From contig JAQGDQ010001134.1 in NCBI GenBank assembly GCA_030141605.1, positions 1-60,100 of the forward strand: a stretch of DNA of 60,100 nucleotides. Reading direction: 5' to 3'. The notes under the pieces are model-generated. The model was given only the letters and a program-made list of their open reading frames with translations. It was not told the origin of the DNA and did no database searches. Positions 34,880 to 46,033 of this stretch are shown piece by piece (position 1 is the stretch's first letter; the number at the start of each line of letters is the position of its first letter). Origin of the DNA: Tubiluchus corallicola. Its lineage: Eukaryota > Priapulida > Priapulimorpha > Priapulimorphida > Tubiluchidae. Both the position numbers and the translations under genes were made by a program.

Positions 34880-37800
34880 ATGTCTCACTGCTGCTTAACT
34901 GGCAACATGCTACTCTGTCGAAAACTCACATGGTGCCAAAGAAGACATTTTTACCTGACGCTAAAGACCGACAAGCATTCATTCTGCCTTGCTGTACCGT
35001 CTTGTCCGCTTTCTTCCCCCAAACCTAGAAGGCCATTAGTGAAGTCGACAGCGGAAACCGGGAGGTCATTGTTGAAGCCGATCCTAGGAGGTGCGCAAGT
35101 GAGAAGGTATGCCAAGTCCGTAGACATGGAGAGCATGATGCCGGTCACGTTTACCGACATCAAGAAGTTTCTCAATGAGAGCGAGATCAAGTTTGAGCAA
35201 GGGCACACCTGCTTGCGACTTACCTGTCCTCTGGGCTGCAGGAAGTCCCCGAATGCCATGGACAGCTTCTTTATTAATATGACTACAGGTATGCTTATCT
35301 TTTATAGTTAATTTGTGCAACTAATCCTCATTATAATGTTCAGACTAACCTATAGTTTCTAATAGTTGTGTGATACGTATATAGTGCTCACATATACCTA
35401 TGTCTTCTTGGAACAAGCAACAGATATCAGTACCAATATCAAAATTAAATGTAGAACTCTGCCTATTCTGCTCTGTAGAAAATTTTGTGTTTTTATTGAA
35501 ATCGCACTGACCATAAAAACAATTTATTTCTGTCTCATTCCATGAGCTCAAAATATTTCAGTAGGGAGGGAGGAATAAAAATTTTTAAAACATTTGTGAA
35601 CATTTAAAGCTGAATCCTGAGATATTTAATATCAGTTGAAATCAAAGTTTGTTTATTTCCCACTGATCAGCAGTAATGTTTTCAATTTTTTCATTGCACA
35701 TTTTTTCGCACTTTGTTTTTGTTGTGCAGATCGCTGGCATCTATTAGAATTAAATAGAACATTGTAGAATGTTCCGTTAGAATAATTGTCTTACCGTGTA
35801 GAATGTTCTGGAACAAAACTTCTAGAAACTTCTCGGGCACCCTATATAAGGCGAAGCAGGCCGCTGAGACGGGAGCACACGGATTCACTCGGACGCCACT
35901 TACACATTCTCTTGTATACTTGCATTTTCAGATACACTCAAACGTTTTCCAAATTTTCACGTTTAGTGTAAACATTTCGCATTCCTTCATACTTTTGTGT
36001 TGTAGAAATCTCGCTTAATAAACTAGTTTAATTTGACGAAGTGTTTTCTGGTTTTCTCTACGAGCCTTCCGAGAGAAACAAAACACAACAGTTTTTTTTT
36101 GCATTAAACTAATGTATAATTATCGATTATTATGTAGTCTCTTTTTTGTTATTTCGTGTCATGAACGTGTATGTTCTGGTAATTATAGTATAAGCGGCAA
36201 CACTACTCGGCCAGTTTGGCGGAAGATTCAATACTTTCTAGCCTCCAATAGAATGAGCATCATACAAAATGGCAATCCTGGCCGAGAGTTGGCCGCAGAA
36301 AAACATGGCCGCTTCCTGCATTCCCCGAAAGAACTAATTACACTCAACCCTCGTTAAACCGGACTAATTGGGGGGTGGGTGGTCCTGTTTAGCTGATTGT
36401 CCGATTTATCTGATATGCCTATATATGGTCTATATTATACAGGAATAATCACCTTAATAAGGCCTATATACATTGCACTATATACATTGCACTATATACT
36501 ATACTGTATATTACTTTAAAATAGTTAACCTGTGAGGATAAAGAAATTATTGTACAGTTGGTAGGCCGTGTTGTGTTTAGCGCTCGGGCTCGGACGGAAA
36601 TCGGTCAGTTTCCTTTACCACGGATGACGTCCGCTTATCCGATATCCGGGCTAACGGGGTCCAGTTTAGCTAGGGTCAACTGTATTGTGTTTTATGTTTT
36701 AAATTAAAAAATACGCTTTTGTGTGACTGCGTCAAGTAATGAACGTACACAAAAATACAAAATTTTATGCCTGGTGTGCGATAAAAAACTATTACCCGGG
36801 CGATTAGACAGAAACAGAAGTATTTTTACTGTCGGCCTCATCACTACTCTCAGCAGTTGAGGATGTTCACTGCTCAACTGCTCTCAGGTCACCTAAATCA
36901 CTGTCCATTCACGCAGTTTTCTCCCTAATTTGCAAATTCACCTAATTCCAGTCTTATCATTTTGTGTTTATATCACGTTTGCAATAATATTTCATGTTTA
37001 AACGGCATTGAAGCAAAAACATCACTGCAGTGTGACAGCCATGAGTTGATCATAAAATATGTGATTGCATAGCAAGATTGTCCATAAGTCGGTATTAAGC
37101 TTTTCTAGTTATTCACATATCCTGAATCTCTATTTCATCAGGATCATTTTGATACCAAGTTCATCACTCTATGTTATTTCTAAGCTGAGATAATCCACGT
37201 TGAAGTTGAGGTGCAGTCTACGCATAGAAAAACACAACCTTGAGAAAATCACTGTTAAAGTCAGCCCCTGTTTTTTGTCGCATTACGTTACATTACATTA
37301 CGTTACATTACATTATATTATATTATATTCTTCTCATTTAAATTTATACATATAATAATGTACAATGTTTCTTTAAGATGATAAACACTACATCGAGAGG
37401 GGAGGCTGACTACAGTCATCAGGTCATTTAGCACCCCCCCCCCCCTTTGTATGACATTAATATCAATTTAGTTAATCGAGTGACACTGTTAGTATCTTGT
37501 TGCAAGACATGTTTAATAGATATCTATATTATAAATTTATAATAGAAATTGTGTTCGTAACTAAAAGATCATTTTGATACCAAGTTCATCACTCTATATT
37601 ATTTCTAAGCTGAGATAATCCACGTTGAAGTTGAGGTGCAGGTTACACACTGAAGGATGGTCATTCTATTGGTTTTTTTAGTGATAATTTGATGCTAGAA
37701 TATAAAAGTCCAGTATGTTTAACGTTTGTTTTTATAAAATCTTGATCAAATTTTTGATGCGTTTTAATTTGAAGCATCAACGTAGTTTTAAGTGTACTGA

Positions 37801-40800
37801 CTTATGGACGGTTTTGATTTGCAAGCACACAAATATGGATTCAGTTATGGCGGTTTTCACATTAAAAAGTGCTAACTAATAAACACATTGTGTAAATTCA
37901 CATCTAAAATTAGGTAACTCAGCGAACAAAATGAGTAGTAGTATCAGTTTGTTTGTGTGCCACCTTTCTGATGCAGGAATGTGACACAGAGATGAACTGA
38001 ACTGATGTGCTTTAATTTTTCTCTGCACACGGGGCTATGTTTAAAGTTTGTTTTCAGGCATGTTCCTATGCCACGCCTGCAGGAGGTCTGGTTCCTGGTT
38101 GACATTTCAGGATTATGTCGGTCTCGTGAAGGCAGCCAGTCAAGCCCAAGCAAAACCACCGAAAACAGGCGACAGTGAAGAAATTTTACTACCTAGGTAA
38201 GTTTTGCTTTTTAAAATTTTGAAATTTGCCATTTTTGTCTTGTTATGGAGTTATTGATTTCTCTGTTTTTTTCTGAAGTATTTCCTGCTTCTTGTTTTGT
38301 ACAAACTGTCGCCACTAGAACATTGACTTAGTAATTGCTTGTATCAAGCGGTACCTCATGATTCACCAGACATTCCTGATTCAGTGAAGTGTTTTGCTGT
38401 TAAAAAAAGGTAATGAAAGAGCTGATACACAGAGGCAGTAACTTTCGTGCAGTCACTCTGTAAACACTCCGTCTTTCATGCACTCTGTCTCTGGGGAAGC
38501 AGACTTTAAACTGCTTCAAAGTTTGGCTAATTGCAAAAAGATTATCTCTTATCCCTTCATATCTCTTATTGTTTTGGATATAAGCACGTGGTGCCTCCTT
38601 GTGTTTGTTTTTGCAAATTTAGGCTGTTGATAGACAGGTGAGCTAGGACAGGAAATAGGCCATTGGCCTCATTTTGCAGACAGGATAGGAAAGAAGTCAT
38701 TCTTGTTCAGTATAACGTGTCGTTTTATAACAAAATTTTGTCAGTCGAGTTCTCTTTAGCAAGTTAGTAAGATGCGGCAAAGATACAAAACGAAGTCGAG
38801 TCGCTCATAATATGTCAGTCAGTCAGTCAAATATGTCATGATGCGATACTGATTTTGGGATGAGACGATGATTGCCCATTTTGGACAATATAAAATCATA
38901 AATTACATCTAAAAGACTGTTGGACTTGTATTTAGTGCATGTCGCGCACAATTATCAAAGTGTCAGGGTTGGAACAGTCAAAACAGAAAAGCGATTTATC
39001 TTAAAATAAGCAGACTTGAGCTCTAAACCTGCAGTTCAGTGAATTTCCAAAATTATGCACTACAAAATGGAGAAACCTTATAAAAGATCACAGTAACATT
39101 AACTCTCACACTCATTGAACAGCTTCTATTTAAAGGAAAAATAGATTATTGTTTAGACTCCATCTCATTTTAATTTACTGTCCAAAATATGCAGTTCCTT
39201 GCCTATAAAAGTTTAGCAATTGTTTCTTATATTTAAATTCTTAGCTTAGAAAGTTAGTTAACGGTAACTGAACACAGCTATTGCTTACGTCAGAAACTAA
39301 CCACAGTTTGTGCAATGGCAGGCATCTTCCCTTGCGCGTCAAGCATGTTAGCATAAGTGTTACTGCTTAAACGCGTGATTTCATGAAAATGGGCTCTACA
39401 TCATATGACGTCAGAAACTAACACTGCTGTTCATGATCATGGTTATCATGGTACCGCCTTCTATTTGTCGGCCATGCGTACGCGACTGTCAATCTTAGTA
39501 GCTTCACTGAGCCACGTGATTAACAAAATTTGGGTATCCGAGGTAATTATTATTTAATTGAAGCTTTGATTCAGAAAAAGCTGTTGTAGTTTTCAATATC
39601 TTAGAGCATTCTTTATTCTGAACTAATGTTTACACAATCGTCCGGTTTTCCTTTAATGTGACAAAACCGTTCAAAATTCATGCTTCATTTCTTGCATATT
39701 TTTCTAAAAAATTTTCTCATCTATTGTGTTTTTCATTCCCTTTTTTATGTAGAAAAGTCGTTCTACCAAAAGTCACAATGTCTGCAGAAGAACAAGAGGC
39801 GTTGGAATACGCAAAACAAGTTTGGAAAGAGGGTGTACCAGTCGAAGCCTGCGACACTCAAACATTGCAAAAAATTTGTGAGGATTTGAAGATAAAGGTC
39901 TGCTTTCTTATCTCAAGCGATAGTTAAATGATGCTTTAATGGGGACTTCGGCGACTATCTGAAAATTTCCAAGTCCTAATGTTCGCCAAATGATTTGCTA
40001 GTGTTCGCTGTTGTCGCAAAAATTTTTTTAACACGTTTAAAGTTTGTCTCCAGAGTTGCAAAACTGACCACTTTGCCAAAACATCGTATTGTCGCAAATT
40101 ATATGCGATTTTCGTCAGCAAATTCAGAATCGAGGAAAATTTATCGACGTTTTTGCCGTATTTTGACGAAGCTCGGTTGTCTCGAACTTTTTCTGCAAAA
40201 ATTCCTTGAAATTATCGTGAAGATATCGCAAAGTACTTCCTGGAATGTCATGCGACATTTGCCTTGTCGCAGAAGTCGCCAAATATACTCAAACATGTCG
40301 TGTGACATAACTGGATTTTTGCGCGAGAAAAAACCCATAATTTGCAAAAATGTGGTGAAAATTGCACGAAAGATTTTACCAAGGATTTGTGACAGCGCAT
40401 ATTTTGGTGACTGTTGGAAATTTTTGAACATTGCAAAAAAGTTGTGACCTTGTGAAACATCGGGTTTAGTAAACAAACCCAAGTTTTCTAACGGGTAATC
40501 AGATGTTCCACTCGTTTCTCGGTTTGCCGGACATAAGCGTGAAGACGTCTGTCTGAATTTGCCGATTGTTCGTATTTTTGGATCCTAAGCTAATACAGTA
40601 GGCGCCGTGTATTAGACTCACTGTAATGTAGAATCAATTGTCTCAAACAGTATGGGCCGCTCCTGTTCAAAAGTATAAAAACTGTGGACAGTTGACTCAA
40701 ATAACCCCGCATAATTGACTCTAAACACACGCTGATTAAACTACGTAAACACGCTGATATACAAGCTACACAGTTGTCGTTACTTGCGTTTGATGTAAAC

Positions 40801-43800
40801 AAAGTGACGGCCTGCCATCTAGCAGTCAGCTCGAGAAATAAAGGACTGTGTCCGAAGTATGAGGGAGTTTCTAATAGCAAACCGAGAAATGAGTGCACTG
40901 CATCAATTTCGCAAAGGCCTTTGTTCATTTAGTGTTCTGAGGGTGATATGGAACTTGTTCTAAAAATTTAAAGCACAAGTACACTCATTTTTGTTGTGTT
41001 AAATTCCATTTAAGTCTCCTACTAACTCTCTTGCAGGTGTTGAGTTTAGACATTTTGAAGAAATTTCACGTTCGTGTAAGGAACGGTCGTTTATTGGTGC
41101 CGTGGTACAACTTGGATCGGAGCTTGCTTGGTCTCAAAATGTTAGCCAATGCGGACTTTGAAGATACTTGCTTACCATGGTTATTATGAATTTCTACTAT
41201 TACATTTATAGAACCTATTTGTGATTAATCTGTATGTTATGGAGATCGCTGGCATCTATTATAATTAAATAGAACATTGTAGAATGTTCCATTAGAATAA
41301 TCGTCTTACCTTGTAGAATCTTCTAGAAGGAAACGTCTAGAATGTTCCCTGTCACCCTATATAAGGCAAAGCGGACCGCTGAGACACAGACACACAGATT
41401 CACACGGACGTCACTTACATATTCTCTTGTATACCCGTATTTTCCGATACACTCAAACGTTTTCCAGATTTTCACGTTTAGTGTAATCATTTCGTGTTCC
41501 TTCATACTTTTGTGTCGTAGAATTCTCGCTTAATAAACTAGTTTAATTTGACGAAGTGTTTTCTGGTTTTCTCTACGAGCCTTCCGAGAGAAACAAAACA
41601 CAACAACAACCAGAATTCTGACATAATAAACTAGTTTAATCTGATGAAGTGTTTTCTGGTTTTCTCTACGAGCCTTCCGAGAGAAACAAAACACAACAGC
41701 AACCAGAATTCTCACTTAATAAACTAGTTTAATTTGACGAAGTGTTTTCTGGTTTTCTCTACGAGCCTCTAGAGAGAAACAAAACACAACAGCAACCAGA
41801 ATTCTCGCTTAATAAACTAGTTTAATTTGACGAAGTGTTTTCTGGTTTTCTCTACGAGCCTTCCGAGAGAAACAAAACACAACAGCAACCAGAATTCTCG
41901 CTTAATAAACTAGTTTAATTTGACGAAGTGTTTTCTGGTTTTCTCTACGAGCCTCTAGAGAGAAACAAAACACAACAGCAACCAGAATTCTCGCTTAATA
42001 AACTAGTTTAATTTGACGAAGTGTTTTCTGGTTTTCTCTACGAGCCTCTAGAGAGAAACAAAACACAACAGCAACCAGAATTCTCGCTTAATAAACTGGT
42101 TTAATTTGACGAAGTGTTTTCTGGTTTTCTCTACGAGCCTCTAGAGAGAAACAAAACACAACAGCAACCAGAATTCTCGCTTAATAAACTGGTTTAATTT
42201 GACGAAGTGTTTTCTGGTTTTCTCTACGAGCCTTCCGAGAGAAACAAAACACAACACTGTATCAAAATCATTGACTAAAATTTTAGTCAAATATAGCCAA
42301 ATTGCCTAGTTGTTGTCCACCTAAACTGTATGCTGACCAGTGCTGACCAGTGCTGCTTAGTACACTGTATCTTGTAATATGTCATGTGACTGTAAAAATG
42401 TCTTTAGATTTTTTGCAAGGGACTACAAACATAAGCATTAGAACGTTCTTTACACAGTCCCTGCCAATTTAAAATTTAGAAACATGTTCTTTCATCACAA
42501 TTGCAAAATTTTTTTTAGCATTCTCAAGCCAGGCTTTGCTGCATTTATAAAAATATGTCGTCTGCTGCTTAAAGTATTTGTAACATCTTCGAATATATAC
42601 TGTAATTTAATTTTTTGTTAAATGCAGATTAAGATTATCAATGCAGGGATGAGAATTTTCCGCGGATACGTGGAACTCGGAGTTTTTGGAAGACCAGTAG
42701 TGCCATTTTTGTAAATCGCGTAAATTCGTTGAGAAAATTTTTACGGACCCAGTACATTATTTCACAAACTGACCGCTAGTTGGCAGGCCGTCACTTTGTT
42801 TACATCACGTACATCAGTGTAACCATGTGTATATCTCTATGTATGAAAACATAGAATCAATTGTGCGGAGTTATTTGAGTCAATTGCAGACAGTTTTTAT
42901 ATACTTTTGCATAGGAGCGGCCAGTATTTAGGCGTTTTTGAGACAATTAGGTATCATGTATCCTTGATAGTTGTGTATTTTGAATTACGCATGAAACAAG
43001 GTAACTGATATTTTAAGTCCACTTAAAGGCACTCTATGGTCACAAAATTGCAATTTGTTGCTGGCTCCCCTTGAACTCCATTGGGGGCCTAGGTGGCCCC
43101 AAAACCCCCAGCCTGTTTCAGAGTTTTTTACAATTTGTCATTCTCATCCCTGGATTATAAATGCTGTCGTTTTCACAGCTAGCCGGACAGAGCTGAACCA
43201 CCTGCACATTAATCTGTACATAATTGCTGTACAGTACGTCATTTAGTACGTCTTCGCTTAATGATTCCTTTCTCAATTTCAGAATAGCCCAATTCTTTTA
43301 CATTGCTTTCTATGGAAGTCTTGGGTTCGTTTAATGTTTTGGTTAACGTAACATTTTGCTGGAATGCATTAGTATAATTAAGTGAGGACCTACTGTACTT
43401 ACGGGACAAGAAAACGGGTAGCTGAAGTAGGTTACAAAAGAATCGACTAAAAAAATTATATTACTTTATAGCAATTTTATGCACATGTGGCACTGAAAGG
43501 ATTTTTAGTTTGTTCTCATTTTAAATCTCACTCGATACTGTTCTGAAGTCGCTATTACATGATGTTATGTACCAAACGTAAATCAAGGGAAGAAAAGGAA
43601 ATGTTAAATTATGTCTCAAAAGACTTTCCGTGGAAATTTATATTACTTAGATTTTCGCTTACCTACTAGAAAGACTTATGTAACTAGAAAAGAAAATTAT
43701 TAATTATTTAAAATGTTTTCACCATTTGGTAAAATGTCTCTGAGTCAGCCTCCAGGGTGCACCACTCACTACCCAAAAAACGTATTTTAATCTTATCGAC

Positions 43801-44999
43801 ACGATACAGTAATTTTAAATTTTATTTAGTTAGTGACTTGTGCGCTACGAGTGCTCTGATTATTTTTTCAAACTTTACAAAATGTTATCTAAACTTGTTT
43901 CAAATGACCTGTCATGAAAATGGCTGCCTCTAACGGTCATCGCGGGAGTTTAAATTTACATGTTTTATACAGTGTGACTGCCGATTGAAGTCCTGCATGC
44001 AAAAAGGCAGTATGTAAGTGATAGAAAACTTCAAAATGAATTTTTTAAGCTTTATATTCAAGAGGGTTGTCTTGTGCTTTAATGAAAAAGTGTAAGGAGC
44101 ACAGTATATCCTTAGACTGCTGTGCTTCAAGTTTTTCTCTCAAAAAATTCCAAACAACCCGGAAAAGTTAAAATCCGTTGAACAAAAAGCTCCGACAAAG
44201 CTTATATTCACTAGAACAGGGGTGTTCTGACAAAGCTTATATTCACTAGAACAGGGGTGTTCCGACAAAGCTTATATTCACTAGAACAGGGGTGTGCAAA
44301 TTGCGCGCCCCCCCCCCCCCCGAGAGAATTTGTGCGGCCCGCGAATAGATTTGTCAACCTAATGAAAGTGCGGCCCGGGCGATTAATTGAGTGTATCCAG
44401 CTGAAGTCCGTGCCATGATCCCAAAGATAGTGCAGGTAGTTTTTTCTACTAGATCGGATTCCATTAACCCTTGCAAGACGGTTGTAGCTTAATGTCACTG
44501 TACTACACAGACTTTGTGATACACATTACTAATATGCATTGTAATGAAATTACCGCTATCTGTCCTGAAAGTAGAAATATATGGTTTGTAATATAAATTT
44601 TAATAACTTGTAAAATAGTTTCTCGAGTGTAGTAGTAACGATGTACGCAGGTCGGATGCAAAAAAAATCGTTATTAGGCCTTTCTGTACTTGGCTCCTTG
44701 ATCAAACTGCCTGTGGCCCTTAGGAATTGTGGGAAAGTTTAATGTGGCTCGGCTAGTCAGATAATTTGCACACCCCTGCACTAGATGATTAACACTCCTC
44801 GTGTGCCAATCACTTGCTTACATAATCAATGTGTTCTAGGATGGATAAGCACGGCGGTTTATTCGGCTGGCACACCATTACGCGCTCGCAAGAAGAAGTG
44901 GTGCTGACAGCATCCGAGTCGGACGCCATGGCAGTGAGTCAGGAGGCTCGCGTTCCAGCTCTCTCGCTCCCCCGCGGGACTTCTAATCTTCCTCAAGAG
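34880..44999 (+). CDS. TWNK: Twinkle mitochondrial DNA helicase, coding exons 1-5 (N-terminal part)
   Basis: Exons 34880-35288, 38058-38196, 39753-39897, 41037-41179 and 44840-44999 join in phase to 332 codons. Exon 1 gives a basic, hydroxylated N-terminus (likely mitochondrial presequence), then MPVTFTDIKKFL and GHTCLRLTCPLGC. Exon 2 gives MFLCHACRRSGSWLTFQDY. Exon 4 gives LLVPWYNLDRSLLGLKML. Exon 5 gives the Toprim-like EEVVLTASESDAMAV and LPRGTSNLP, all colinear with human Twinkle. Four cysteines (116, 120, 141, 144) form a zinc-ribbon pattern of the T7 gp4 primase type, lost in human. The exons for the RecA helicase core (Walker A/B) are absent up to 60.1 kb. By family it unwinds mtDNA at the replication fork. 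The exon 4 donor is GTTATT here but GTAATT in every other copy, and the exon 3 donor GTCTGC is weak. Introns are full of transposons. Whether this copy is expressed is open. Confidence 0.92.
35720..36090 (+). mobile_element. Solo LTR, 371 bp, in TWNK intron 1
   Basis: Begins TGTTGTG and ends CACAACA (perfect 7-bp inverted ends). It is flanked by the 5-bp duplication GTTTT (35715-35719 and 36091-36095). It contains a TATATAAGG promoter box at about 35844 and an AATAAA at about 36018. No internal retroelement genes are attached, so it is a recombined solo LTR. The TG..CA ends and 5-bp duplication fit Gypsy/BEL/retrovirus-like elements; the class is not resolved. Confidence 0.9.
36341..36682. 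mobile_element. Pogo-like MITE copy in TWNK intron 1
   Basis: Same family as 16194-16516. The ends CACTCAACCCTCGTTAAACC and the inverted CAGTTGACCCTAGCTAAACT are mutated but flanked by TA. It carries a duplicated TATACATTGCAC and is mirrored at 53938-54254. Confidence 0.88.
37286..37330. repeat. ACATT pentanucleotide-like repeat
   Basis: Runs of TTACGTTACATTACATT then ATTATATTATATT. The mirror lies at about 53290-53340. A poly-C run follows at about 37433-37446. Confidence 0.8.
39134..39652. mobile_element. TTAA-flanked piggyBac-type MITE in TWNK intron 2
   Basis: TTAA at 39130-39133 and 39653-39656 brackets an element starting AGGAAAAATAG and ending GTCCGGTTTTCCT. The interior matches the 11324-11869 element. 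It ends 100 bp before exon 3. Confidence 0.85.
41235..42256 (+). mobile_element. Solo LTR with internal 8-copy 93-bp expansion, in TWNK intron 4
   Basis: This is the same LTR family as 35720-36090, beginning TGTTATGG and ending CACAACA. It is flanked by CTGTA on both sides (41230-41234, 42257-42261). The 3' part, from GAATTCTCGC through AATAAA to CACAACA plus GCAACCA, is repeated in 93-bp steps starting at 41520, 41613, 41706, 41799, 41892, 41985, 42078 and 42171. The length 1022 equals one LTR (371) plus seven extra units (651). The array lies inside the target duplication, so it belongs to the inserted element. Confidence 0.93.
43232..43395. mobile_element. Small pogo/MER2-like MITE in TWNK intron 4
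   Basis: A 164-bp unit flanked by TA. The inverted right end CAGTAGGTCCTCACTTAATT matches the left CAGTACGTC..TCTTCGCTTAATG imperfectly. Copies lie at 47168-47331 and 58053-58216. Confidence 0.75.
44192..44296. repeat. Three 35-bp tandem units ending in the hAT target site and tip
   Basis: Each unit is CYGACAAAGCTTATATTCAC followed by TAGAACAGGGGTGTT. The unit end contains the hAT target duplication CACTAGAA plus the first bases of the hAT element (CAGGGGTGT). Two truncated copies of the insertion edge thus precede the full element. The same triplet is present in the copies near 46.28-46.38 and 57.16-57.27 kb. Confidence 0.88.
44287..44778. mobile_element. hAT-like MITE (CAGGGGTGTGCAAATT ends) in TWNK intron 4
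   Basis: Ends CAGGGGTGTGCAAATT and inverted CAGGGGTGTGCAAATT are identical. The 8-bp flanks CACTAGAA / CACTAGAT fit a hAT target duplication. The interior has GCGGCCCGCGAATAG and GTGCGGCCCGG blocks and a poly-C run, as in Charlie-type elements. It has no transposase. It ends 61 bp before exon 5, and the inner breakpoint of palindrome 1 lies within it. Confidence 0.88.
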
Positions 45000-46033
45000 G
45001 TGAGTTTGCAACTGTTTCGTAATTGTATGAACTTTAACAATGAGGTCAGTTAGATGTCATGAAAAATTTGTGATACTGGTCAATTTTTGATAAGTTACCA
45101 CAATTTTTTTCAAGATTTTTACTATTTCAGAGCAATTTTTCATGAGTACAACTACGTCAAAATTAACGACAGACATAATTTCCCATCACAATTAATAAAT
45201 ACTTCTGTGAAAGTTGGAATTGTACATTGTAGTTAGGTGCTGCCATCTATGTGCTAATCTTGTTACATTCTACCAGCTGACTTACCTTCAGTATAATTGT
45301 ATGGTCCAGTGACTACATACACACTGGTCCTCTCCCTATCTAAAATTAATGGCTGTTGTGAAGCCTGTGCAACTCTGCATAGGTCAAGTTCTATACCTGT
45401 ATACCTGGCTGTGAAACAGGTTTTACTGACTGTTTTTTGCTTTCTAGTTTTTGCTCAATGTTCAGTGCAGCAGTTTCGCTACTCATGTTTTCTCTATAAA
45501 CACTAAATAAACACTTTTCTGTTGTGTGAAGTGCAAATATTTATTATAGATTTTTGGTTCCTATTCATACTTCTCTGTGTCTAAACTCAATCATAACAAA
45601 GCGACTGAACAACAACTTCAAAAATGACTTTTACAACTTCAGCTCTTAATTTTTTAATCTGCTAAATTGGTTATCAATAATTACTTGTTTCAGATTTCGT
45701 AAAAACAAAATTCCATTTGTTAATTCACAAGCAGGTTGACTGTTCCAGCTAGCCAGGAATTCATTTCAAACTGTTTACTGTTTTTGTAAACGAAGCGGCT
45801 GTGCACGTGATTTCAAAGAAATTTCACTTTAATGCTAATCGAAGTTCGTATATCAGCGACGAGTTCAAAAAGGAACTAAACAAACTGCAAAATATCAAAC
45901 TTGAAACTAGAACACAACTGCTAATTGATTCAAAATCATTCTTGTTGGTTTTGATTAAAGTACTTGTGTGTGTTTATTGTATGTGATTGTGTATATAAGA
46001 GTTATTGTTTATTGTATGTGATTGTGTATATAA
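45000..46033. other. Palindrome 1 spacer: TWNK intron 5 start, no further exon seen
   Basis: After the exon 5 donor (CAAGAG|GTGAGT) no segment resembling the next part of Twinkle (linker or Walker A GxTGxGKTT) is present. Frames up to 69 codons look random. The TTGTATGTGATTGTGTATAT words are tandemly repeated just before the inverted arm (about 45975-46032). About 0.2 kb of this spacer (45000-45200) reappears inverted at 56250-56456. Confidence 0.6.

Larger units (their letters stand above)
35703..44529 (+). repeat. Palindrome 1, left arm (8.8 kb)
   Basis: This arm is matched in inverted orientation by 46034-54890. Paired positions keep a nearly constant sum: about 90563 near the inner end (43055 with 47508), 90595 near the pogo MITE and about 90593 at the outer LTR start. 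The drift reflects small indels. The arm contains TWNK introns 1 (part) to 4 (part), exons 2-4, two solo LTRs and three MITEs. The inner end falls inside a hAT-like element; the outer end is 17 bp before an LTR. Confidence 0.95.

Noticed and set aside
39995-40482. Open frames of 113-150 codons in TWNK intron 3, repeated in the copies
   Set aside because: They overlap on both strands, have no domain, and lie between two well-supported splice sites.
44211-44498. A conserved 95-codon protein seen in several places (44.2, 46.1 and 57.0 kb)
   Set aside because: The frame lies across a hAT-like MITE and its flank. The conservation reflects the palindrome copies, and it includes the poly-C run.
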